A stretch of 52,010 nt of DNA from Lachnospiraceae bacterium UBA4711 (lineage in GTDB: Bacteria; Bacillota; Clostridia; Lachnospirales; Lachnospiraceae). Shown here piece by piece: positions 16,772-24,172 of the stretch (position 1 is the first letter of the stretch; each line of letters opens with the position of its first letter). Where the stretch lies: contig DHJV01000009.1 of NCBI GenBank assembly GCA_002404515.1, positions 5,596 through 57,605 on the forward strand. The letters run 5' to 3'. Under the pieces are notes generated by a model that ran no database searches, was not told the DNA's origin, and worked only from the letters and a program-made list of their open reading frames with translations. The position numbers were made by a program, and so were the translations under genes.

Positions 16772-18265
16772 TTATAATTTCATTTTCATTTGTTGCAAAT
16801 TCCTTGTTGGCGCATCAAATGTTATATTATTCTCTAATGCAACCTGGCAAGTATAATACGGTATGTAAATAATTCCGTGATTATTTTTACTGATATCTTT
16901 CGTTGTCAGTATTTTCTTTCGATTTCCAAAATCAAACTTTGTAAAATGTGTTTCCTGCAGCGTTTTATTTCGTATAGATATTTCCATTGCAAACATATCA
17001 TTAAAATAATCTACTTCTGCCACAGCTACACCATGTTCATTATACTTCTGTGCTGCATGCAACGGCTGTCCATACCGGATTGCTAACTGTCCTTTCAGTG
17101 TACATTCTACCAGCGCACCCAGCAACGCTCCAAAAAATACATCCTTTTTATCAATATCAAGATTTTCACATATATCTTTCATGATCCCGACAAAGAAATG
17201 CGGATATGCAAATGTAACCGAATATTCCGTGAAGAACGCATCTGCATTATTCCATTTCTCATATATACCATTGAAAAAAGAATCCAGCCGGCTTTCTGAT
17301 TCTGGGTTATACACTGTAATATTTATCAATTTGCACTGATAGAGAAATCTTACACAATCCAGCAGCTTCTCTTTAGACATTCGATTGTCCAGTTTGTAAT
17401 TCTTCAGAACAGATGCATTTACAGCTGCATCAAAATCCTCTTTCCGAATCTTTGAAACAGCCTCCTTACTGACCGCCCTTTGATTATAATATGTTCGGAC
17501 CTTCTTCAATAAAAATGGATACTCTGCAATCTGTTTTGCAGATATCTGATCTATTAGATTCACAATAATAGTATATGCAACCGCTTTCAGATTCTGCATG
17601 TTAATTTCGTCGACCTGCACTGCATTGTTTTTGAAGAAAGAGTTCGTATGCGACTGAATTGTTTCATCCAGACAGCTTTTCAAATATACCTCCACGCCAT
17701 CGCCCATACAGTTAAACTCACTGTTGTTAAATAAATAATCCAAATAATCATCTTCCGATATCTGCGAATTGATTTCACTTATTGTCGACTGTGCAAGAGA
17801 TGTACAATGAATATAATCATAATATTCCGTGAATGAAATAAAATCCATTCTCGCCATGCCTGCCCGCGCACCAAATGCAATACTCATTGCATTTTCGATA
17901 TATATCTGCTGTGATCCGGTAATCACGATGTGATATTTTGCCGATCCAATTGTCAGTGTCGCAGCCTCCGCGATGGAAGCTAAGCAATGTTCAAAATCAT
18001 CCAGATACGTTATCTCGTCCAAATAAATATTTGCTTTTTCATTATCCCCGACAACTGTATATATTCTATCCAATACTTCATCGGATTTGTCTGTCTGCAT
18101 TGTCTTGAAATTATAATATTCCCCTCCAAAATTCTTCTGGAGCTGCTTCATTGCAAATGTTTTTCCAACCTGCCGCGGACCAGTTAACGATACAATCGCT
18201 TTCTTGTTCATTTTATCGCAGACATCGTAATATGCTTTTCTATAAAATTCTTTTTTACCATCCAT
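16772..18265 (-). CDS. AAA-type ATPase (DUF4143-like, AAA_14)
   Basis: The 497-aa protein begins with a P-loop SLTGPRQVGKTFAM (about residues 25-38), then a Walker B-type NIYLDEITYLDDFEH and a sensor HIVITGSQQIYIE. It continues with the long DUF4143-like C-terminal region that ends in a nuclease-like fold in many relatives (AEVDYFNDMFAMEISIRNK is suggestive). ATG 18265 is chosen for its GGAGGTG site. Functions of this ATPase group are mostly unknown. With the next gene upstream it interrupts the usual mobC-relaxase neighbourhood. Confidence 0.8.
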   Translation of the reverse strand: MDGKKEFYRKAYYDVCDKMNKKAIVSLTGPRQVGKTFAMKQLQKNFGGEYYNFKTMQTDKSDEVLDRIYTVVGDNEKANIYLDEITYLDDFEHCLASIAEAATLTIGSAKYHIVITGSQQIYIENAMSIAFGARAGMARMDFISFTEYYDYIHCTSLAQSTISEINSQISEDDYLDYLFNNSEFNCMGDGVEVYLKSCLDETIQSHTNSFFKNNAVQVDEINMQNLKAVAYTIIVNLIDQISAKQIAEYPFLLKKVRTYYNQRAVSKEAVSKIRKEDFDAAVNASVLKNYKLDNRMSKEKLLDCVRFLYQCKLINITVYNPESESRLDSFFNGIYEKWNNADAFFTEYSVTFAYPHFFVGIMKDICENLDIDKKDVFFGALLGALVECTLKGQLAIRYGQPLHAAQKYNEHGVAVAEVDYFNDMFAMEISIRNKTLQETHFTKFDFGNRKKILTTKDISKNNHGIIYIPYYTCQVALENNITFDAPTRNLQQMKMKL

Positions 18266-18322
18266 TTTAACACCTCCGATCCCCACTAAAGATAACTTAA
18301 TTTACTTTTCCAATATTGAAAT

Positions 18323-19510
18323 TCATTTATTTTCTATATTCCACTGCTGATATTCTTCCAATCTTTGAATATATCCAGAAAACTCAGGCACAGTAAAATC
18401 AAGTTCTTTATATCTTACAGAGTAAATAATTCCTTTGCTGATCAATTGCGCTCTAGAAGTGGACACTGCTGTCACCGCCTTGTGAAGATTCTTTGCTACA
18501 TTTGCTATCGTGCATGGCAGTTCCCCACATTTTACCATTGCAAAAATAAATTTCTTTTCCGTTTCTGAACATCTCTCATATCTTGCTCGGAAAAATCCAA
18601 TATCCAACACTTCTAAGAACTCATCAATGCATTCATCTACTTGCGATTTTTGAATAATTGTATCTGTAACCTTCTGATATATGATCTGGCATAGCTGCTG
18701 TATAAAAAATGGATATCCTTTTGTAATATCTATAATTTTATCAACTGCATCATCGGAATATGTGACTCCAAATTTCTTTGCCGGTTCTACAATCGCCTTT
18801 TTCGACTGTTCATAATTAAGAGATCCTATCTCCTTATATACAAACAATCTTTCCGAATAGGATTTCTCTTCAGATAACATTTTATATATCTTCGGCAATC
18901 CAGCTCCTATTACCATAACTGGATACCCTAATTGATTTGTACGATGAAGTGCTGCAATAAGAGATCCTAACTCTACCTGTTTCATATATTGAATTTCATC
19001 TACAAAAAAACATATCGGGGTTTCTGTTTTTAATGCGGTTTCTCCGATCGTAGTAAATACATCCGTTAAACTCTGTGTCAGATTGTTGGAAGTGTATAAT
19101 TCCCGTTCCTGCAGAGAGAGAGAAAACGTATTTTCCTTTGGATTGAAGGAAATCATCAACGCTTTAATTGCATCCAATGGCTTCTGGATTAACGACTTGA
19201 ATTTTTCCTTTGCACTTACTTTTCTCAAAAAAGCCTGCGAGCATTCTGCAATCTGAGATATAAAATCATTTCGCTCTTCTACTTCTATATGCTTACAAAA
19301 AATATCCTTTTCTTCTGCAATTCTTTGAAGCTGATTAAGCAAGACTGTTTTCCCAACTCCGCGCAATCCACTGTATATTACTGATTGCGTAGGAATATTA
19401 TATTTTAAGGCATCAAACATTTGTCCTGCATTTTCTATATCTTCATCTCTGCCAGCAATATACATGGGCATCAATCCTGCTCCAGGTCTGTATGGATTTA
19501 TCTTTAACAT
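18323..19510 (-). CDS. ATP-binding protein with C-terminal winged-helix region
   Basis: The 395-aa protein has an N-terminal P-loop YSGLRGVGKTVLLNQ, a Walker B motif ICFFVDEIQYM, and sensor VIGAGLPKIY. Its C-terminal part (about residues 315-385: TIANVAKNLHKAVTAVS) looks like a winged helix. The opening KINPYRPGAGLMPMYIAGRD is a recurring signature of STAND/AAA-like ATP-binding proteins of Firmicutes elements, of unknown role. It has its own promoter with an overlapping palindrome, so it and the next ATPase can be expressed apart from the transfer operon. ATG 19510 follows GGAGG. Confidence 0.8.
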   Translation of the reverse strand: MLKINPYRPGAGLMPMYIAGRDEDIENAGQMFDALKYNIPTQSVIYSGLRGVGKTVLLNQLQRIAEEKDIFCKHIEVEERNDFISQIAECSQAFLRKVSAKEKFKSLIQKPLDAIKALMISFNPKENTFSLSLQERELYTSNNLTQSLTDVFTTIGETALKTETPICFFVDEIQYMKQVELGSLIAALHRTNQLGYPVMVIGAGLPKIYKMLSEEKSYSERLFVYKEIGSLNYEQSKKAIVEPAKKFGVTYSDDAVDKIIDITKGYPFFIQQLCQIIYQKVTDTIIQKSQVDECIDEFLEVLDIGFFRARYERCSETEKKFIFAMVKCGELPCTIANVAKNLHKAVTAVSTSRAQLISKGIIYSVRYKELDFTVPEFSGYIQRLEEYQQWNIENK

Positions 19511-19529
19511 GGAAACCACCTCCAATTAC

Positions 19530-19573
19530 ATTATACCGGGCAAAAACGTTCTCGTCAATCAGAACGCGTTTTT
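19530..19573 (-). promoter_or_regulatory. Promoter and palindromic operator of the ATPase pair
   Basis: TTGACG (19558-19553) and TATAAT (19535-19530) are 17 bp apart on the minus strand. An inverted repeat, AAAAACGCGTTCT (19573-19561) against AGAACGTTTTT (19552-19542), brackets the -35 box, so a repressor bound there would block RNA polymerase. Confidence 0.8.
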
Positions 19574-19607
19574 GTACGGATAAAATAACACTATAAGTCG
19601 GTATAAG

Positions 19608-20000
19608 TCAAAAAATATATTTTAATAATTTCGATATATCCATTCGCATCTGACCAATGTCTGCCATGCAGCTTCGCAGGTTCTCCAAATCCTCGATCGT
19701 ATATATGCCAGAATTCATATTATGGGCAATCTGATTCACATTATTACCCAATCCGGCTAGCAACCTCACACATTTCATAAAATCAGACTTGTCAATTCCA
19801 AGTTGCTCCAGATAGTCACGACATATTAACTGTCGAACATATTCTGACTGATTGATCTTCTTTTTTCGCTGCTCATTAGTTCTGTCAAGATTACGCTGCA
19901 ACAATTCATCCGTCTTTTGATCAAGCCTCAAGTGAAGATCATGCTCATATTTTTTCACATTAACCACCCGCCTTTTTCTTTTAATTGCTTCCCGTCTCAT
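19608..20000 (-). CDS. mobC: MobC-like relaxosome accessory protein
   Basis: The 130-aa basic protein has an N-terminal ribbon-helix-helix-like part (LHLRLDQKTDELLQRNL; INQSEYVRQLI) and the MobC signature LLAGLGNNVNQIAHNMN. MobC proteins bind oriT and help the relaxase open the nick region. The oriT candidate is directly upstream. The ATG at 20000 lacks a clear ribosome site; a GTG at 19958 after GGCGGGTGG is a plausible alternative start. Confidence 0.88.
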   Translation of the reverse strand: MRREAIKRKRRVVNVKKYEHDLHLRLDQKTDELLQRNLDRTNEQRKKKINQSEYVRQLICRDYLEQLGIDKSDFMKCVRLLAGLGNNVNQIAHNMNSGIYTIEDLENLRSCMADIGQMRMDISKLLKYIF

Positions 20001-20009
20001 TTTTAGCTA

Positions 20010-20232
20010 AAAAAATTGCAATTTTTCAAATTTTTTGAAATTCTGCAACAAATTTGCAATTTTTTAATTTTGTTAAAATTTTTAAATTTTTTCTAAATTT
20101 TTCAATTTTTTCGCATTTTTTCAAAAAATTCGCAATTTTTCAAATTTGTTGCAATTTTTAGATTTTTTCTAAATTTTTAGAATCTTTTTGAAATTTTTCA
20201 ATTTTTTGAAGTCTTTTTTTTGCCACCTATGT
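20010..20232. repeat. AT-rich degenerate repeat flank of oriT (mobC side)
   Basis: About 220 bp of almost pure A/T built from degenerate copies of TTTTTCAAATTTTTTC and CTAAATTTTTAG-like words. Runs of A and T recur roughly every 10-12 bases, as in intrinsically bent DNA. No gene is visible. It abuts the mobC start and may contain its promoter. Confidence 0.7.
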
Positions 20233-20250
20233 AGAAATCTCTTTTTTATA

Positions 20251-20345
20251 GTGTCTTGCTAGTTTTATAAACTAGCAAGACACGCATTTTGTGACACAAA
20301 ACGCCTCTTGCTAGGGAGATCCCTAAGACCCCGGACAATAACCCT
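20251..20345. other. oriT: Origin of transfer (oriT) candidate
   Basis: In a GC-richer island between two AT tracts, a 15-bp perfect inverted repeat (GTGTCTTGCTAGTTT 20251-20265 with 20269-20283) is followed by a second one (GCATTTTGTG with CACAAAACGC, one mismatch) and a short third (AGGGA/TCCCT). TCTTGCTAG recurs as a direct repeat at 20307-20315, next to the third hairpin and CCCTAAGACCCCGG. Nested inverted repeats beside mobC and near a relaxase gene are the hallmark of oriT. The nick position cannot be fixed from sequence alone. Confidence 0.8.
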
Positions 20346-20350
20346 CGATA

Positions 20351-20440
20351 ATTTGAAAAATTTCAATTTTTTCTAAATTTTTCAAATTTTTTTCAATTTT
20401 TCAATTTTTTCTAAATTTTTAGATTTTTTTGAAGTGTTTT
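20351..20440. repeat. AT-rich degenerate repeat flank of oriT (primase side)
   Basis: This 90-bp tract is made of the same TTTTTCAATTTTTTCTAAATTTTTAG-like words as the other flank, so the oriT island is bracketed by matching AT-rich DNA. The lysine/asparagine-rich tail of the 53-aa gene is read through this tract. Confidence 0.7.
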
Positions 20441-20543
20441 GGAGAAACAAATATGCTTCATCCAAGGTATAATCTCGCTGTTTTTTCTGTAATCCACCTT
20501 CCAGGTTCATCCATTCATCAAATTCTTTCATAAGCTCATCCAT
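20382..20543 (-). CDS. Small protein of 53 aa next to oriT
   Basis: ATG 20543 has AAAGGTGG upstream and lies 25 bases past the Toprim gene stop. The first 35 residues (MDELMKEFDEWMNLEGGLQK; YTLDEAYLFLQ) look like an ordinary helical protein. The last 15 are Lys/Asn/Leu-rich because the gene runs into the AT-rich oriT flank, ending at TGA 20382. It could be a small relaxosome or regulatory protein; no family was recognised. Confidence 0.6.
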   Translation of the reverse strand: MDELMKEFDEWMNLEGGLQKKQRDYTLDEAYLFLQNTSKKSKNLEKIEKLKKI

Positions 20544-20567
20544 GCTGAAACCACCTTTAAGAATATG

Positions 20568-21545
20568 TTAATGCTTGCTACGTACTTGATCATAGCCTCC
20601 GATCGTTCGCTGCTTCATTTCACACAACAAGTCATTCACGTCCTTCACATGCATATTTTCAATCTGACTGCAGACCGGATGCATTTCTGCTTCGTAGCCT
20701 TCAGCATGCAATTTCTGCAAAAACTCTTGAGCAGCTTGTCGTCCGGGAGCATCCATATCCAAAGACAAATAGATCTTCTTTGAACCATATTCTGAAAGAT
20801 ATGTATAAATTGGCTCCATCGAAAGCATCCCCAACGCAAGCATATCCGATTTATCGTCCGGATATAATGATTTATAACTCATCAAATCGATAGGAGCTTC
20901 AAATACGATCAGGCTTTCAGCATCCATATTTTGTGACTGGACGAGGAAACCATAATTCTTATCAGAACCATATGTATCTCCTCGATATTGTCGATCTGAG
21001 ATTGTTCCCCGGATAAAACAATGTTTTACTTCCATATTTTTATCATATCCCACAAATACCGCATTGTGCTTTCCAGCTTCCTCATAAAGAAGATGCTTAT
21101 GCAAAAAATCGCTCACAATATCCGGATTGACTCCTCTTGACTTCGTGAGATATGCAAATACCCGACGATGATTATCATTTTTCTCTGGAATTTTCAATTC
21201 CTTTTTGCTTCGCAAGGATTGGTAATTTTCGTTCTTATAACCTGTATTACTAGGGAAATCAATGAACGTTCTTGATATCTCAGTATTGATATACGCGATT
21301 GCATCCCCGATGTTACAGCCTCGTTCACGCATTACAAAATCAATTCCCGAACCACCGACTCTTTCATAATAGTGGTAAAAAGAATTTGTATTAGTGAAAA
21401 ACACCAAGCTCTTTTCACCGTCAGCAAAATAATAATTTCCATGCTGCTTTAATGAGTAGCCGAAGTGTTCAGCAATTAAAAGAATAGAACAATTCCTTGC
21501 TGCAGCTGTTTCATTTTGCATTTGTTCCCGTGTTCTATATGTCAT
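20568..21545 (-). CDS. DUF3991/Toprim-domain primase-like protein
   Basis: The 325-aa protein has an N-terminal CHC2/DUF3991-like region (LLIAEHFGYSLKQHG; then GGSGIDFVMRERGCNIGDAI). A C-terminal Toprim domain follows, with the glutamate motif LIVFEAPIDLMSY and the acidic pair LSLDMDAPGRQAAQEF. Such proteins resemble the primase core and are common in mobile elements, where they may prime or process transferred single strands. ATG 21545 has GGAGG six bases upstream. An intrinsic terminator precedes it. Confidence 0.85.
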   Translation of the reverse strand: MTYRTREQMQNETAAARNCSILLIAEHFGYSLKQHGNYYFADGEKSLVFFTNTNSFYHYYERVGGSGIDFVMRERGCNIGDAIAYINTEISRTFIDFPSNTGYKNENYQSLRSKKELKIPEKNDNHRRVFAYLTKSRGVNPDIVSDFLHKHLLYEEAGKHNAVFVGYDKNMEVKHCFIRGTISDRQYRGDTYGSDKNYGFLVQSQNMDAESLIVFEAPIDLMSYKSLYPDDKSDMLALGMLSMEPIYTYLSEYGSKKIYLSLDMDAPGRQAAQEFLQKLHAEGYEAEMHPVCSQIENMHVKDVNDLLCEMKQRTIGGYDQVRSKH

Positions 21546-21562
21546 CCATATTCCTCCAAATA

Positions 21563-21595
21563 AAAAAGCTACCAGCACATTTGCTGATAGCTCTT
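21563..21595 (-). terminator. Intrinsic terminator before the Toprim gene
   Basis: On the minus strand GCTATCAGCA pairs with TGCTGGTAGC (one wobble) and TTTTTTATTTGGAGG follows. The T-run again reaches close to the next ribosome site. Confidence 0.8.
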
Positions 21596-21709
21596 AACAT
21601 TTACTTAATTTATGGTATACTTAATATGTATAGTCAAATCAGAAAGCAGGATGTGATTTTCCGATTATTTGATGATGCCCTCTAATTTTACAAAGGAGGG
21701 TGATGCCCT

Positions 21710-21793
21710 ATGAACACGCTTGAAGTTCTAACTTTATTGCTCGTTGTTTTCGCGGCTCTGTCTTACATAGACGATCATAATAAAAAGAAATAG
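21710..21793 (+). CDS. Holin-like type I toxin peptide (27 aa)
   Basis: This is one of few plus-strand genes in the ICE. An AAAGGAGGGTG ribosome site precedes MNTLEVLTLLLVVFAAL and a charged tail SYIDDHNKKK. A short N-terminus, one hydrophobic segment and a polar basic tail fit the Hol_Tox/TxpA group of type I toxins. A TATACT -10 box lies at 21616-21621 with a weak -35. The stop codon lies inside a 15-bp hairpin shared with an RNA transcribed from the opposite strand. Membrane damage by the peptide is inferred from the family. Confidence 0.75.
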   Translation: MNTLEVLTLLLVVFAALSYIDDHNKKK

Positions 21794-21918
21794 CATCCCA
21801 ACCCGTCCAAAGTGAGGATGCTATTTCTTTATAGCTTTATACTTATCTGAGGGCAAATCGGACTCACATCCGATTCACTTTCTAAATAGATTATACATGA
21901 GGGTGCTTGTATTTTCAA
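21784..21918 (-). ncRNA. Antisense antitoxin RNA with promoter (type I TA)
   Basis: On the minus strand TTGAAA (21918-21913) and TATAAT (21895-21890) are 17 bp apart. They would start a transcript near 21883 that runs about 100 nt and ends in the hairpin 21830-21816/21798-21784. The hairpin is a perfect 15-bp stem with AAAGAAA and TTTCTTT ends, so it can terminate both strands. The RNA overlaps the 3' part of the toxin mRNA, as in TxpA/RatA-type pairs. It also contains a small hairpin, ATCGGA/TCCGAT. Confidence 0.7.
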
Positions 21919-21935
21919 GTACCCTTTTCTTTATA

Positions 21936-22241
21936 CTAAAATTTAATTTTTGCCTTTATGAGTGACCACGATTCCGGTGTCAGTTTCTCCTTCCAGATCA
22001 CGGCATCATCGACCGCTTTCATATAGATGAAATCAACCGAATTTTCCTGTCTGAGGAGCAGCTCATTCACATCATTCGCAAGATGATTGTTATTCAGATC
22101 ATCAAACAAAGCTGCATAAATCGCTGTTTTTACTGTGATTTCATACGCTTTTGCGTAGAACTCTGTTCTTGAAATGAGTTTTAAGTAGCAGAAATATGTT
22201 TCCTGCTCATATTTCAGTTTGTCGTATAAATCGTCGAACAT
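21936..22241 (-). CDS. DUF3848-like protein
   Basis: This 101-aa protein resembles the DUF3848 family of Firmicutes mobile elements: an N-terminal helix (LYDKLKYEQETYFCYLK), a central AYEITVKTAIYAALFDD, and a C-terminal DFIYMKAVDDAVIWKEKL. Function is unknown. TAGGAGG precedes the ATG. It lies 12 bases after the wall-hydrolase gene, at the downstream end of the secretion cluster. Its 3' end abuts the antisense promoter of the type I TA locus. Confidence 0.65.
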   Translation of the reverse strand: MFDDLYDKLKYEQETYFCYLKLISRTEFYAKAYEITVKTAIYAALFDDLNNNHLANDVNELLLRQENSVDFIYMKAVDDAVIWKEKLTPESWSLIKAKIKF

Positions 22242-22253
22242 TTTCTAAACCTC

Positions 22254-24158
22254 CTATTCGTGTTTTCCATTTCCAAGTATATATCCACCAGAAGTATACA
22301 TATAATATGTATTCCATGCAGTTCCAGCACGTGCACTCCAGGAGTCCGCCGAGAGATTAACATTAAGATTGATTGTCGTTATGTTTCCCGAAGAATCTCT
22401 GGCTTTTATATTTGTAATACCTCCATAGCAGTAAATAAGCGGATTCACGCTTAATCCATTTAATTGTGTCCGAAGATGGCAATGCACACCTGTTGAATTT
22501 CCGGTACTTCCCGCATACGCGATCTGCTGACCGGCAGCCACCTTCTGACCGACCGCTATATTGGCAAATGAATTGTTGTGCATATATGTATGCACTAGCG
22601 TACCATCTTTGGTCTGAGTAGATATGGATACATAATTGCCCATTGATGAACTATATGCCTTGGCTGTCACAATTCCTTCCGCAATCGCATATACAGGCTC
22701 ATTTGCACCAACAGAAAAATCTATTCCTAAATGATTTTTAGATGCAAAACTGACTGTCGGCTGTCTGCGTCCAAAGAACGAAGTGACCTCTATATGGCTG
22801 GCATCAACCGCCCACAAATATTCTCCGCCCGCAATCATGCTTGAATCGATCATAACCGCACTGGCTTCGAGCTTTGCTGCCCACTGCGAACCATAGCTTT
22901 TTGTTCCATAATGTCCGCCCTTACTGTTGGAAAATTCCGTTGAGATGTCAAGCGACCATTTTTTGTATCCCTTTTTCCTGCTCCAATCTAAAAAGCCAGA
23001 TCCGTAATTGTACCCCTGAGCAACCATTGTCAACCCATCAATATCCGATGGATCTGTCACATTCCATTTCTTAAGCAAATCATAAAAAACCCTTGTACCA
23101 ACATCGATAGATCTTTGAGCATCTGACCATTCAGCAGGCATCTCTTTATTCCAATAACTGCCGGCTTCCTTGCACTGCATTACATCACCATTTACACCGG
23201 CTGCATCGGCTTTTCCTCCGGATTCCTGGTATATCGTTGTAAGTATCGCATCTACGAATAACGTTAAATCTACTCCACTATTTGGATCATTATTCGCAGC
23301 ACACCGTTCTGTTACAAATGTTCTCCATTGCTCCACATCCGCCGGAAAATTTGTTGACAATATATAATTTTCGCTTTGTTGATTTTTCGATTGATTTATG
23401 TTTTCTATATTATTGGTGAATAACATAATAACCACAACTATGATCGGAATCAAAACACATAAATAAATTGCAAACGGGGCAAGAAGTATTCGCAGAAAAG
23501 CCAATGCTGCCCTAAAAGCCAGTTTGAATATTTTTATAATTCCGGACACCAACGCACGAATACCAGCTTGTCCTGCAGCTTCAACCATGTTTGAAGCATC
23601 ACCGGATGAAACTACCTGTACGATCCGCTTTGTTCGAACAAACTGTTTTAATGCATCTTTTCCTATATTTCGCCGTTTCCTCGTTGAAATACGAATGCCA
23701 TGTTTGTTTGCTTCGTTGATCTGGCGGAATGTAGAATCTGCTTTTATCCCATATTTCTGTTTTTCTACTGTGCTTATCACAGATTTTTGTTGAGCAATCT
23801 GGCGGATTGCCGACGAATTACCGGATATAACATCCTGATCCGACTGCTTTTGCAGATTCTGATTGCCCCATTTCTTTAATACTTCCTTTTTCTCGGTCTG
23901 GGCATTCTTTTGTGCATTCGAGCGTCTGGCTGACTTTGCATTTTCCATCTGCTTTTTATTGTTATTTGCAACATGTTGTCGAATATTCAAAGATAGATCA
24001 TCTGTAGCTTCTTCTTTGTCCTTTTGAATTTGTATAAAACGAACATTATCTGAAGCTAATTCAATCGCAGCATTTTCAGCAGTCCATACTACGGAAGATG
24101 GAGCCTCATGCACAATCTGTTTATTTTCTGCGTCAATTCCATGATTTTCTTCCGGCAT
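22254..24158 (-). CDS. Bifunctional cell-wall hydrolase (lysozyme-like + M23), VirB1/CwlT role
   Basis: The 634-aa protein has four parts. Residues about 1-205 are a long charged cytoplasmic tail. About 235-260 is a membrane segment (CVLIPIIVVVIMLF). About 290-420 is a CwlT-like lysozyme domain with catalytic glutamate in TTIYQESGGKADA. About 450-570 is an M23 peptidase domain with HLGIDFSVG and STGVHCHLRT carrying the zinc ligands. Such proteins cut glycan and peptide bonds to let the mating channel cross the wall. It directly follows VirB4, as in Tn916-like elements. ATG 24158 is chosen over 24164, which sits too close to GGAGG. Confidence 0.92.
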   Translation of the reverse strand: MPEENHGIDAENKQIVHEAPSSVVWTAENAAIELASDNVRFIQIQKDKEEATDDLSLNIRQHVANNNKKQMENAKSARRSNAQKNAQTEKKEVLKKWGNQNLQKQSDQDVISGNSSAIRQIAQQKSVISTVEKQKYGIKADSTFRQINEANKHGIRISTRKRRNIGKDALKQFVRTKRIVQVVSSGDASNMVEAAGQAGIRALVSGIIKIFKLAFRAALAFLRILLAPFAIYLCVLIPIIVVVIMLFTNNIENINQSKNQQSENYILSTNFPADVEQWRTFVTERCAANNDPNSGVDLTLFVDAILTTIYQESGGKADAAGVNGDVMQCKEAGSYWNKEMPAEWSDAQRSIDVGTRVFYDLLKKWNVTDPSDIDGLTMVAQGYNYGSGFLDWSRKKGYKKWSLDISTEFSNSKGGHYGTKSYGSQWAAKLEASAVMIDSSMIAGGEYLWAVDASHIEVTSFFGRRQPTVSFASKNHLGIDFSVGANEPVYAIAEGIVTAKAYSSSMGNYVSISTQTKDGTLVHTYMHNNSFANIAVGQKVAAGQQIAYAGSTGNSTGVHCHLRTQLNGLSVNPLIYCYGGITNIKARDSSGNITTINLNVNLSADSWSARAGTAWNTYYMYTSGGYILGNGKHE

Positions 24159-24172
24159 TTTCATACCTCCAA

